The notes under the pieces: generated by a model
Told to the model about the DNA's origin: nothing
What the model saw: only the letters and a program-made list of their open reading frames with translations
Database searches by the model: none
Shown here: one piece after another, positions 8,243-17,342 of the stretch
How positions within the stretch are numbered: the first letter of the stretch is position 1
How the letters are laid out: the number at the start of each line of letters is the position of its first letter
Made by a program: the position numbers and the translations under genes
NCBI RefSeq assembly: GCF_005144885.1
Contig: NZ_CP039690.1
Location: forward strand, 6,870,873-6,934,872
DNA from: Phreatobacter stygius
Lineage (GTDB): Bacteria; Pseudomonadota; Alphaproteobacteria; Rhizobiales; Phreatobacteraceae
Length of the DNA stretch: 64,000 nucleotides
Reading direction: 5' to 3'

Positions 8243-9106
8243 ATGAGCATCACGAACCACTGGATCGATGGCATCGACAGGATCAACCTGCTGCATAACG
8301 GGGCCAATCAGACGCCGCGCCTCGTCGTCATCCACTATTCGGTGACCAACACCGTGGCTGCTGCCGTCGAAGCGCTGAACAGCCAGCGGCTCAGCTACCA
8401 CATCCTGATCGAGAAGGATGGCGAGGCCTTTCAGACGCGCCGGTTCACCGAGAGCGCCGCCCATCCCGGCCTGAGCAATTGGAAGGCCGCAGGCAATGTC
8501 GGGCTCGGCCATTCGGTCCAACTGGGCTCGGTCGGCATCTGCCTGATGAACAAAGGTTTTGATTTCGACGCTTCGTCGCCGAACGCACCGGGCCAGCTCA
8601 TCTACAATCCGGACGATCCATCCATGCAGCGCTGGGAGACCTATCCCAGGCCGCAGCTCGCCGCCTGCAAGCGCATCGTCCGGGACATCATCGACACCTA
8701 TGACATCCAGGAGGTGGTGGGCCACCACGACATCGCCATCATGGGCAAATTCGATCCCGGCCCGCTGTTCGACATTGCCGGCCTCAACGTGCTGATCGCC
8801 AGCGCACCCCGCCTTGGCTTTCGTACGACCGTCAGATCACCCGACGGCAGGCTCAGGCTCAGGCGCGGCCCCTCGGCCGAGACCGCCGTCGTCGCCGAAT
8901 TGCAGAATGGCCGCGAGGTCCATGTCCGCTCGATCGCCTATGGCCCGAGGAGCCATTGCATCGACCCGAATGCGTCGGGCCGAAAGCGCTATCTGACGCG
9001 CTGGGCGTCGGTCGGCATCGACGGCGCCGACAGACATGCCGGCTTCGTCAACATGAAGTTCCTCGCGGCCACGCCGCTGACCGCCTCGCTCGCAGCCTTT
9101 CTCTGA
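8243..9106 (+). CDS. N-acetylmuramoyl-L-alanine amidase (Amidase_2) with SH3-like tail
   Basis: The 287-residue protein is predicted to cleave the bond between the glycan chain and the stem peptide of peptidoglycan. The Amidase_2 (PGRP/T7-lysozyme) zinc site can be traced: H31 in 'LVVIHYSVTN', then 'EVVGHHDIAIMGKFDPGPLF' with H161/H162 and D171. Residues about 195-287 ('RLRLRRGPSAETAVVAELQNG', a 'WASVGIDG' strand) look like a bacterial SH3 cell-wall-binding domain. There is no Sec signal peptide, so the enzyme needs another way across the membrane, as phage endolysins do. A GAGAGG-like ribosome site precedes ATG 8243. Next gene: GH24 lysozyme. Confidence 0.85.
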   Translation: MSITNHWIDGIDRINLLHNGANQTPRLVVIHYSVTNTVAAAVEALNSQRLSYHILIEKDGEAFQTRRFTESAAHPGLSNWKAAGNVGLGHSVQLGSVGICLMNKGFDFDASSPNAPGQLIYNPDDPSMQRWETYPRPQLAACKRIVRDIIDTYDIQEVVGHHDIAIMGKFDPGPLFDIAGLNVLIASAPRLGFRTTVRSPDGRLRLRRGPSAETAVVAELQNGREVHVRSIAYGPRSHCIDPNASGRKRYLTRWASVGIDGADRHAGFVNMKFLAATPLTASLAAFL

Positions 9107-9168
9107 CCACCGTTCCGATCGCCGTCGAAGCCTTCGGCGGGATGATCGCATCACCGGGAGCGCAGCAC

Positions 9169-9876
9169 ATGACAACCAGCCCAAAATCCGCCGCCGCGAC
9201 CGCCGGCGCAAGAAACAGACCGGCCAAGGCGAGCCTCGCCGCGGTGCAGAGCGTATCGCGCGAGGGGCTGATGGAGCTCATCGGCCACGAAGGGATCGTG
9301 CAGACCCGCTACAAGGATTCCGTCGGCGTCTGGACCATTGGCGTCGGCCACACCAAATCGGCCGGCCCACCCAATCCGGTAGCCTTCCTGGGCACCATGA
9401 CCATTGCCGAGGTCTATGACCTGTTCCGGCGCGACATCGCGAAATATGAGGCGGATGTCCGCTCGGTGCTGACGGTCGCCGTCTCGCAGACCGAGTTCGA
9501 CGCTCTCGTGTCGTTCCATTTCAACACCGGCGGCATCAGGAGAGCCTCCCTGGTGCAATCGCTCAATGCCGGGGACCGGCAGTCGGCGGCGGCCCAGTTC
9601 ATGAACTGGAGCAGGCCCGCCGAGATCATCCCGCGACGCAAGAAAGAGCAGAAGCTGTTCGCCCAGGGGCACTATTCCGGTGGCGGCAAGGCAACGGTCT
9701 ACCCCGCCGATGCCGACGGCAAGGTGAAGTGGAATCAGGGCCGCATCATCGACCTCGCCAGCGTGTTGGACCGGCGCGCCGCCAATACCCTGGAAACGCC
9801 GGCAGCCGCGGCAAGGCCGCGGACGGCCGCCCGCAAAGATGCAGCGCGACGGGCGTCGCGCTCGAAGCTGCCCTAG
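9169..9876 (+). CDS. GH24 (T4-type) lysozyme
   Basis: The 235-residue protein is a phage-type muramidase that would cut between N-acetylmuramic acid and N-acetylglucosamine. The catalytic triad E41-D50-T56 in 'GHEGIVQTRYKDSVGVWTIG' has exactly the E/D/T spacing of T4 lysozyme (11-20-26), and 'FDALVSFHFNTGG' is the conserved following helix. The N-terminal 30 residues are Ala/Lys-rich without a hydrophobic core, so no Sec signal is visible. The C-terminal tail is basic and Ala-rich (about residues 205-235), possibly wall- or nucleic-acid-binding. No phage structural gene lies nearby, so this is not an obvious prophage lysis module. Confidence 0.87.
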   Translation: MTTSPKSAAATAGARNRPAKASLAAVQSVSREGLMELIGHEGIVQTRYKDSVGVWTIGVGHTKSAGPPNPVAFLGTMTIAEVYDLFRRDIAKYEADVRSVLTVAVSQTEFDALVSFHFNTGGIRRASLVQSLNAGDRQSAAAQFMNWSRPAEIIPRRKKEQKLFAQGHYSGGGKATVYPADADGKVKWNQGRIIDLASVLDRRAANTLETPAAAARPRTAARKDAARRASRSKLP

Positions 9877-9979
9877 CGGCGGACGGAGGGGGCGGTCGCG
9901 GGGCCCTGCACAGGCCGACGACCTCCTGCCGCGGCCGCCTCCCTCCACCGTCGCTGCGCCAATTCCGAAGGACCGATCC

Positions 9980-10243
9980 ATGTCCAACGCCGAGACCCAC
10001 AATCGAGATGGTTCTGCCCTCGCCCGCTCCGGCGGCGGCGGCTTGCGCGCCACGCTCGATCGTTGCGGTGCGCTCATCCGCCTCGACGGACTGGACCTGC
10101 CCGGCGGGTTCAAACGCATCTCGAGCCTTTCGGGAGGGGCGATCACCGCCATCACGACCGATCAGGCACCGCCACCGGCCCGGCCGCGACCGCGCCGGAG
10201 CTTGTCCCAGTCCATCGACACGGATTCGGAAGGGCAGTCATGA
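9980..10243 (+). CDS. Small 87-residue protein coupled to the trypsin-PLD gene
   Basis: I do not recognise this family. The stop overlaps the ATG of the next gene (ATGA at 10240), arguing for real, coupled translation. The middle 'LDRCGALIRLDGLDLPGGF' and 'ISSLSGGAITAITTDQ' look like beta strands; the tail is Pro/Arg/Ser-rich and probably disordered. It could be an inhibitor, chaperone or substrate of the protease encoded next to it, or the first part of one polypeptide system. The RNA before it (9877-9979) shows no other gene. Confidence 0.55.
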   Translation: MSNAETHNRDGSALARSGGGGLRATLDRCGALIRLDGLDLPGGFKRISSLSGGAITAITTDQAPPPARPRPRRSLSQSIDTDSEGQS

Positions 10244-13059
10244 CGACAACCCAACAGCTCACCGAGGCGAACCGGCGGTTCCTCGACGAACTGCGGCGGC
10301 GCAATCCGGAGGATGCTCAGCACCTCAGTGATCGCCTCGCCCAGGCACTGGCCGGCGCGCCGACAATGGAAGCGACATCAGGCGACAGCGACAGCCAGAT
10401 CCACGTGGCGCTGGAGACGATCGTCAGCGAGAGCCGGCCGGTTCTCTTCGCCAAGGCCGACAGGATCGATTTCGCCGATCTGCCGAACCTCAGCCGAGAA
10501 GCGCAGGGCATGGTCGACCTCCTGCAGCGGCGCGCGGCGGACATCCAGCCGATCCTGCCGCTTGTCGGACGGGTCAACGTGTCGGGCTTCCCGGGCGGCA
10601 GCGACTATCTCGGGACGGGTTGGTTCATCGACGAGGACATCGTCGTCACCAACCGCCACGTCGCGGTGCTGATCGCCCAACCGAACGGCCGACAATTCGA
10701 ATTCACCGCGGGTGCCGCCGGCAAACCGATCGCGGTCACGCTCGACACAAAGCGCCAAAAGGGCGATGACGGCCTCGACGGCACCCGCGCCTACGCGGTC
10801 GAGAGCGTCCTCTACATCGAACCGAAGAGCGGGCCCAACGACATCGCATTCCTGCGCGTGCGCCGCGCGGCAACCGGCGACAGGCCGAAGGCCATTCCGG
10901 TCGCAAAGACGGATGCCGCAGCGGGAACCGCGGTTTGCGCCATTGGCTATCCGGCCGAAGGCGACCCTGCCGCGATACCCGACCAGGCCCTGATGCGCCG
11001 CCTCTATCAGAGCCAGTTCAACGTCAAGCGTGTCGCGCCCGGGCTGGTGATGGCATCGACGGATGCTTCCGCCTCGCACGACTGCACGACAATGGGTGGC
11101 AATTCGGGCTGCGTCGTCTACGATCCGGCACGCGGTTTTGCGGTCGGGCTGCACTTTGCGGGCATATGGCGGGAGCGCAATCTCGCGGTTCGGGCGAGCG
11201 TGCTGCAGGACTATGTGAACAGGCGCCGCTGGCTGGCGCCGATATCGGTCGAGACCGGCGGCAAGGCCGACACATCCGGCGGCGAACCGGGCCTGCGCCG
11301 GCCTTCCAGCGACGACGATGCCGGCGCGGCGCCGGTGCGAGCGAACCCGACCACCGGTTCGGCAAGCTGGACCATCCCGTTGACAATCACCGTCAGTGTC
11401 GGCCAGCCCTCGCTGGCGTTCGGAACCACCGTGGCGACGCCGGATGCCGGTGACGGCGTCAGGCCGGCCCCGTTGGCGGCGGCCGTCAGCGCCTTCTGGA
11501 GCGAGCGTCCGAACGGCATCGTGGCGGTTCGCGCCGGCTTTCTCGACGCGGATGAAACGGTTGGCGAGGAGCCCTGCATCGCGGCCTCGGTGCATCCGGA
11601 CCAGTGGCGCTTGGGCGCGGCCGCCGCGCCGGCGACGTTCATGGGTTATCGGGTTCGCTATGACGCGGCCGATCTGACCGAGCAGATGGACACGGTGATC
11701 CGCCCCGAGGCGATCACCTCGATTGCCTATGACGACACCAACCGCAGCGGCGATGCCTTCTCGTTCGAGACGGTCAATGAGCCCATGCGTGTCCGGCTTC
11801 ACGTCGGGCCGGAATATTCCTGGGATGAGCTCAAGGCCTTTCTCGGCGGCGTGACGACCGGACTCGTGTCGGCCATTTACGAATTCCACGCCGAACATAT
11901 CAAGGAGGCCATCGAGGAGCGCCTCGAAGCCGGCGCGGATGTCCGCCTGGTGATGGACATCGTCACCTTGTCCGACGCTGCCGGCAAAGACGGCGAGTTC
12001 GATCGCGAGGCCGTTTTCGACGCATGGCGGACGGCCTATGCCGGGCGCTTCCACGCCATCGTTCCGCGGGAAGGCGCGCGCGGCCTCGTCGCGCGGGCCT
12101 ATCACATCAAGGTCAGCGTCCGGCAGGACGATACGATCTGGCTCTCGTCCGGCAACTGGAAACACGGCTCCAGCCAGCCCGTCGTCACGCAGGACATGCG
12201 CGACAATGCCGGCCGCAAGGACTTGCCGGGCAATCGCGAGTGGCATGTGGTGATGGCGAGCCCGACGCTCGCCAAGCGCTTCCGCGCCCATATCGAGCAG
12301 GACTTCGCGCGTTCAGTTGAGCTGAACGGTCAAGTGCTGGCGGAAGCAAGCGACCTCGATCCCCTCGTCGACGTGCCGATCGCGGCCCTCGAATCCGTCG
12401 TGCCCGAGCGGAAGCCGCCGTCGAAAATCCTCGAGCCCAGGGAGATCGACCGGCCTATCCGCGTCCGCCCCTTGCTGACACCGGACCAGCGCGGCGCGGT
12501 CTATTCGGAGGCCGTCCTCGAACTCATGCGCTCGGCCCGGCACAGCCTGCTGTTCCAGATCCCCTATATCGGCATGCCGTCGCGGCCCGACGACGACCGA
12601 GGCTATATCGACGAGCTCATCGCCGTCCTGACCGACAAGCTGAGGACGCTCGCCCATGCCCGCGTCATCCTGCGCACCGGCGGCAGCCACCTCAGCAATC
12701 CGACCCACGCCGCCTGGCACTTCAAGGCGCAGGGCGTCGACATCGCGGGCCGACTGCGTCAGATCGACAACCATCATACCAAGGGAATGATCGTCGACGG
12801 CAGGCGCGTGCTGATCGGCAGCCACAACTGGAGCGGTGAAGGCGTGACGCTGAACCGCGATGCGTCGCTGATCTTCTATGACGACGAAGTGGCGGCCTAT
12901 TACGCCGAAGCTTTCAACATCGACTGGGACCGCGCACGGCCGATCAACCCGAAAAAGTCGGCCAAGGCCGAAACCGTCATTCTCGCCGCGCGCGGCGATG
13001 CGCCACCGCCGGGCTATCGGCGCGTGCGGTTGTCGGCGTTGAGCGCCGGCGACGCCTGA
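10240..13059 (+). CDS. Trypsin-like serine protease fused to a phospholipase D-type domain
   Basis: In this 939-residue protein a helical head (1-105) is followed by a trypsin-fold domain with the triad H140 ('VVTNRHVAV'), D201 ('GPNDIAFLRV') and S289 ('GGNSGCVV'). A linker and a beta-rich middle region follow (about 360-530). The C-terminal part carries two HKD-type motifs: 'YHIKVSVRQDD...GNW' (H622, K624) and the canonical 'HTKGMIVDG...GSHNWS' (H846, K848, D853). Paired HKD motifs act on phosphodiester bonds of phospholipids or nucleic acids. The first is slightly off consensus in the spacing to Asp. No signal peptide is seen. Protease-plus-nuclease/lipase fusions are typical of bacterial conflict systems. 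Gene spacing to the next trypsin gene is 13 bases. Confidence 0.88.
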   Translation: MTTTQQLTEANRRFLDELRRRNPEDAQHLSDRLAQALAGAPTMEATSGDSDSQIHVALETIVSESRPVLFAKADRIDFADLPNLSREAQGMVDLLQRRAADIQPILPLVGRVNVSGFPGGSDYLGTGWFIDEDIVVTNRHVAVLIAQPNGRQFEFTAGAAGKPIAVTLDTKRQKGDDGLDGTRAYAVESVLYIEPKSGPNDIAFLRVRRAATGDRPKAIPVAKTDAAAGTAVCAIGYPAEGDPAAIPDQALMRRLYQSQFNVKRVAPGLVMASTDASASHDCTTMGGNSGCVVYDPARGFAVGLHFAGIWRERNLAVRASVLQDYVNRRRWLAPISVETGGKADTSGGEPGLRRPSSDDDAGAAPVRANPTTGSASWTIPLTITVSVGQPSLAFGTTVATPDAGDGVRPAPLAAAVSAFWSERPNGIVAVRAGFLDADETVGEEPCIAASVHPDQWRLGAAAAPATFMGYRVRYDAADLTEQMDTVIRPEAITSIAYDDTNRSGDAFSFETVNEPMRVRLHVGPEYSWDELKAFLGGVTTGLVSAIYEFHAEHIKEAIEERLEAGADVRLVMDIVTLSDAAGKDGEFDREAVFDAWRTAYAGRFHAIVPREGARGLVARAYHIKVSVRQDDTIWLSSGNWKHGSSQPVVTQDMRDNAGRKDLPGNREWHVVMASPTLAKRFRAHIEQDFARSVELNGQVLAEASDLDPLVDVPIAALESVVPERKPPSKILEPREIDRPIRVRPLLTPDQRGAVYSEAVLELMRSARHSLLFQIPYIGMPSRPDDDRGYIDELIAVLTDKLRTLAHARVILRTGGSHLSNPTHAAWHFKAQGVDIAGRLRQIDNHHTKGMIVDGRRVLIGSHNWSGEGVTLNRDASLIFYDDEVAAYYAEAFNIDWDRARPINPKKSAKAETVILAARGDAPPPGYRRVRLSALSAGDA

Positions 13060-13072
13060 ACGGAGGGTCGCC

Positions 13073-14797
13073 ATGCCAGAATTTGAAGCGAGGCTGGGCT
13101 ATATCGAGCGGCAAGTATCGGCGATCTATGCCGTCTGCCGGATCGAGGTCGATGGCCAACCCCAGGGCACCGGCTTCCTGGTCGGTCCGGAGGCGGTGCT
13201 GACCAATCACCACGTGTTGGCGCTGGTCGATGCCTTGGCGGCCGATGGCGTCAACCTGCAGAAATCGGTCACCTGCCGGTTCGACTACGATGTTCGGCAG
13301 GACGGAACCATCCAGCCAGGCGAGACGGTCGAAGCCCTGATGTGCCTGGCCTCCAGCCCGGCCTCCGCGTGGGAGCGCAAGGAGCCGGGAGCGACAGCCC
13401 ATCCAGCCCCGGCGGAGCTCGACTATGCCCTGCTCAGGCTGGCACGACCATTCGCTCAGACCTATACGCCGCTCGGCCTGCTGCGCGGCTGGATCACGCT
13501 CCCCGAAATTCAGCCGCCGATCCGCCGGGAACGGGTCAACCTCGTGCAGCACCCCCTGGGTCAGCCGGCCTGCATCAACTCCGACGGAGCCGGTGTTACC
13601 GGTTTCCTTTCGGGGGCAAAGAACCGGCTGATCTACACCCCCGAAGCGCTGCCCGGATCTTCTGGGTCACCCTGCTTCAACGACGACTGGAACCTCATCG
13701 CCCTGCACAACTGGCGCAGCGATGCCGAGCGCCGCGGTATCCCGATCGGCCTCGTTCGCGCCGACATCGTCGCCAGGGGACAGGGCGGTGTTATCCGCCC
13801 CGCGCCGACGAGATCCGCCTTCAACGTGTTGCAGGATCGTCTGATGGCCTTGCGCCAGGCCGCCGATCACGACGGTGCGGTGCGGAATTTTCTGAGGGCA
13901 TCGGCACACGTACTCGACGGCATTTCAGCGGCGCTCAGGCGACTTCAGATTTACAAGGAACTGCACGAATTCCTGCACAACGTGCAGACCGGTTCCCTGC
14001 CCGGCCTGCTGGCCGCGGCTCCGCTGAAAGGCAGCTTGCGCCGAAGCCAAATTACCGAGGCGGCCGACACCCTTGCCTTGAAGCTGGACGAGCCGACCGC
14101 CAGCGCCAGCGCGCTGCCGCCCGATGGACTGCACGGCGCAACCGCGCAGCTCGCCTGGCTGAACGAAATGCGGGAGCTCGCGGCACGCTTGAGCGCGCCG
14201 CAAGCGGATGGACGACGCGAAATCCTGAAAATCCGCCGGCTCGTCCGCCAGCGGATGCAGAGCCTGAACGAGGCATTGCGGGCCGAAGCCGACCGGATCG
14301 ATTTCGACCAATTGCGCCAGCTCTTGGCCGATTCCATGGACTTCGCGGCCGTCGCGGGTCCCATCGGCAATCGCGACGCGCGCGCCGAAGAAGCGATCAG
14401 GATCAAGGAGGAGCTGCAACGCCACGTCCGTCGCCATGGCCGATGGCAGGCGAGCGAGAACGACCAGATGTTGCTGGAGGATCTTGTCATCGACGAGGTC
14501 GTTCAGGCGCCGGTCGCCTTTACCGAATCCTGGGAGCCGACCCTGGATCAGGTGCAACAGCTCTGCGGCGACGACCTGAACTCCCCGATTCTCAACGATC
14601 TCGCCGATTGCGGCGAAGAACTCGACGCTGCGGTCAAGGCGGGTCGATGGGACGATGCGCCCGAGGTCTTCGGACGGTTCCGGCGCCGAACCATGCGGGC
14701 GTTCTCGGACGCGGATCGCGATCTGCTCAAGCAGGCACGTCAGATCGCCGAACTCGGACAGCCCATCAACGCTCTTCTCGCCTTCGTGAGGGGATAA
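13073..14797 (+). CDS. Trypsin-like protease with helical C-terminal region
   Basis: The first ~235 residues of this 574-residue protein form a trypsin-fold domain with H47 ('VLTNHHVLAL'), D117 ('ELDYALLRLA') and S197 ('GSSGSPCF'). The remaining ~340 residues are almost all helical and charged, without a recognised enzyme motif; they could be a sensing or partner-docking region. 'EADRIDFDQL' there resembles 'KADRIDFADL' near the head of the preceding trypsin-PLD protein. No signal peptide is present. The STAND NTPase gene starts five bases after the stop, which suggests that this protease is its effector. A GGAGG ribosome site precedes the ATG. Confidence 0.85.
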   Translation: MPEFEARLGYIERQVSAIYAVCRIEVDGQPQGTGFLVGPEAVLTNHHVLALVDALAADGVNLQKSVTCRFDYDVRQDGTIQPGETVEALMCLASSPASAWERKEPGATAHPAPAELDYALLRLARPFAQTYTPLGLLRGWITLPEIQPPIRRERVNLVQHPLGQPACINSDGAGVTGFLSGAKNRLIYTPEALPGSSGSPCFNDDWNLIALHNWRSDAERRGIPIGLVRADIVARGQGGVIRPAPTRSAFNVLQDRLMALRQAADHDGAVRNFLRASAHVLDGISAALRRLQIYKELHEFLHNVQTGSLPGLLAAAPLKGSLRRSQITEAADTLALKLDEPTASASALPPDGLHGATAQLAWLNEMRELAARLSAPQADGRREILKIRRLVRQRMQSLNEALRAEADRIDFDQLRQLLADSMDFAAVAGPIGNRDARAEEAIRIKEELQRHVRRHGRWQASENDQMLLEDLVIDEVVQAPVAFTESWEPTLDQVQQLCGDDLNSPILNDLADCGEELDAAVKAGRWDDAPEVFGRFRRRTMRAFSDADRDLLKQARQIAELGQPINALLAFVRG

Positions 14798-14802
14798 CCG
14801 TC

Positions 14803-17340
14803 ATGACCGATGCTGCGACCGACTATTCCGGTTTCGAAACGCTCCAGGAGCTTCAGGACGAGAACCTGAAGCGGATGCGCGCCTGGCGCGAGAAACTCAA
14901 GGCCAGGCAGGACAGGCCCGACCCCGGCGACGTCGACATCTTCATCACGAAGACGATCGCCACCGGTCAACGTCTCTGGTCCCGGCAGGAACGGGAGCTG
15001 GCTCAATCCGCGCTGGACTTCTGGACGACCGAGCTGACGAGCCTCGGCAGGTCCGTCCCGGGAGATGCGGGTGGTCCCAACCTCGCTCCCTTCGATGAAA
15101 AGGGCCTCCCGAAGCTTGGCGAAACCTCGCCATTCAAGGGATTGAGGGCCTATGAGGAACAAGACGCGGCAAACTTCCACGGCCGCGAAGGCGCGTCAAA
15201 GGCGCTTGCCGACCGGGTCCTGGCGCGGCCGCTCGTGGTCGTCACCGGACCTTCGGGGAGCGGCAAGACCTCTCTGATATCAGCGGGACTTCTGCCCGAG
15301 CTCAGGAAGCGCGGCGTCATTGGGGACAATGGCGAACTGGCCCTGGTGCATATCAGCGCCCCGACCTCCAATCCCCTGGACGAGGTGATCGAGATCCTGC
15401 TCGACCCCGCGGCCAATGGCGAAGCGGTGCGGAAGGCGCGGCAGCAGATCGAGAGCGAACCCGACATCCTGGGCGCGCTGCTCGAGGCCAGGTTCGGCAA
15501 GCCGGTCTTGATGATCATCGACCAGTTCGAGGAAATATTGACCTCGGCCGCGCCGAATCCGGGGCGTGACGCCTTTGCGCGCGCGATCGCCAGCTTGCCC
15601 GCCGACAGCCACGTGGTCATCGGGCTGCGCAACGATTACCTCGACGAACTGCGCCAGCTCCCGGAACTTGGTCTCCTCGCCAATCAGCGGGGTGCCCGGT
15701 TTTCGCCTCCACCGATGTCGCCCGCCGAACTCAAGCGCATCATCATGGCAACGGCCGACGGGAGCGGCCTTCGTTTCGCCGATGGCGTTTGCGACGAGCT
15801 GGTCAAATCCATCGCAGGTGAACCGACGGGCTTGCCTCTGCTCCAGTTCACCTTGAACGAGATGTGGCATGCGGCCAGATCGGGCAACACGAACTGGATA
15901 TCGCGCGCCATTGCGCAGAAGGTGGGCCCGCCGCGAGAGGCGCTGAAACGGGCTGCCGAACGGGTCTATGCCGAGCTGTCGGATGAGGACAAGGAACTCA
16001 CCCGCGACCTGTTCCTGGATCTGGTCGCCTTCAGCATCGATCGCGAGTTCATGCGCCAGCCGCGCAGCCGCGGCGAACTGCGGAGCAACCGCAACCCCGA
16101 AGCGGTGGATCGTGTACTCGACCGCTTCACCGAAGCCGGGCTGCTCAGGGTCGAGAACAGCCGCGCGCGCACCGAGGACTGGTACGACGTCACGCATGAG
16201 ACCCTGATCGGCAACTGGTCGCGGCTCAGGGATTGGCTGATCGAGGCGCGCAAGGCCAACCGGAGCTTTCTCCGAATGCGTGAGATTGCCCGGCTCTGGG
16301 CAAGTCATGACAAGGCCGAGGGTTACCTGATCTCCGGCCGCGCCCTTGACGAGGCGCGCAATTATCGGGGGCGATCCGCCACGCTCGACGAGCTCATCTT
16401 CGCGAGCGAGGCGAAGGAAAACAGAAGCCGACGGCGTGACCGGATGGGGCTGGCCGCAGCCGTTTCGCTGGTCCTGGCGGTCATCATTGCCATGCCGTTC
16501 TATTACGTACGGCAGGTTCAGCAGGAGAGCTTGGTCGCGATCGCATCCGCGCGCGCCGAGCTGGACCGCATCAAGGCCGAAGCGCGCGCAAGTCTGGATG
16601 GCCTCAACCAGGGCGAAATCGAACCACTGCGGAAATTCCTGCGCGACTATGGCGACGCACAGCCCGAGGAGTTGGCGCGTCTGGCGGTCCAGCGCAGGCC
16701 GGGAGGCCAAGGCAGCGACATCCGCTCGCAGATCGTGGCGACCTCGCAGAGGTCGATCAGACCGGCAGATCCACGCGCAACCTGCCAAGGTCATCTATGG
16801 CTCGGCAGTGCCGACAATCCGAAGGTCGTGCCGCTTCCCTCGGCTGGCGACGCCGCGGTCGGCAAGACCCTGACCTTGACCGCCAATGTCCGCTTGCGCG
16901 CTGGCGAACCCACGGCGAACTACCTTATGGCAAGGCAGATCGGTGTCGTTCCGGTCGACGCCGCGGTGACCATCCGTGGGCCGGTCGCCGCCCGCCGGCG
17001 AAGCACCGGTGATCAGCTTTGGGCGCCCGTGGAAACAGCCCGGCAATATTGCACCAATGTCTTTGTTCAATATGTCGGGGACGCCGCGCGTGTTCCGGAT
17101 CTGCGCAAGGTCCTGGCCGACGCGGGCTTTCAGGTGCCCGCGGCCGAACAGATCGAGACTGCGCGGGGGCGCTCCGAGGTCAGGTATTTTTATGCCGCCG
17201 ACAGGCCGATGGCGACCGAGGTGGCGCAGCGTCTCGCCGTCTACAACAACGGACGGCCGCTCGCCCTGAGCCCGCTCCTGGATCTCCCGGCCAGGCCGCC
17301 GGAAAGCACGATGGAAGTCTGGATCGATCTGGGGAGGTGA
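14803..17340 (+). CDS. STAND-family NTPase (nSTAND1-like) with membrane segment
   Basis: This is an 845-residue signalling NTPase. A helical head (1-110) leads to 'FKGLRAYEEQDAANFHGRE', the usual opening of the nSTAND1 domain. It has Walker A 'GPSGSGKTS' (149-157) and Walker B 'VLMIIDQFEE' (235-244), and the family-typical 'HETLIGNWSRLRDWL' further on. One membrane helix lies at about 548-570, preceded by a basic stretch, then a coiled region and a C-terminal domain (about 660-845) that would be outside the cytoplasm. There are no WD40 or TPR sensor repeats, unlike many relatives. STAND proteins are switch-like sensors that activate effectors when a signal is bound; the flanking proteases are the likely effectors. 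Confidence 0.87.
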   Translation: MTDAATDYSGFETLQELQDENLKRMRAWREKLKARQDRPDPGDVDIFITKTIATGQRLWSRQERELAQSALDFWTTELTSLGRSVPGDAGGPNLAPFDEKGLPKLGETSPFKGLRAYEEQDAANFHGREGASKALADRVLARPLVVVTGPSGSGKTSLISAGLLPELRKRGVIGDNGELALVHISAPTSNPLDEVIEILLDPAANGEAVRKARQQIESEPDILGALLEARFGKPVLMIIDQFEEILTSAAPNPGRDAFARAIASLPADSHVVIGLRNDYLDELRQLPELGLLANQRGARFSPPPMSPAELKRIIMATADGSGLRFADGVCDELVKSIAGEPTGLPLLQFTLNEMWHAARSGNTNWISRAIAQKVGPPREALKRAAERVYAELSDEDKELTRDLFLDLVAFSIDREFMRQPRSRGELRSNRNPEAVDRVLDRFTEAGLLRVENSRARTEDWYDVTHETLIGNWSRLRDWLIEARKANRSFLRMREIARLWASHDKAEGYLISGRALDEARNYRGRSATLDELIFASEAKENRSRRRDRMGLAAAVSLVLAVIIAMPFYYVRQVQQESLVAIASARAELDRIKAEARASLDGLNQGEIEPLRKFLRDYGDAQPEELARLAVQRRPGGQGSDIRSQIVATSQRSIRPADPRATCQGHLWLGSADNPKVVPLPSAGDAAVGKTLTLTANVRLRAGEPTANYLMARQIGVVPVDAAVTIRGPVAARRRSTGDQLWAPVETARQYCTNVFVQYVGDAARVPDLRKVLADAGFQVPAAEQIETARGRSEVRYFYAADRPMATEVAQRLAVYNNGRPLALSPLLDLPARPPESTMEVWIDLGR

Positions 17341-17342
17341 CC

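Noticed and set aside
7764-9876. Prophage remnant
   Set aside because: Only lysis-type genes are present; no integrase, capsid, tail, att duplication or phage regulator is seen between 1 and 23 kb.
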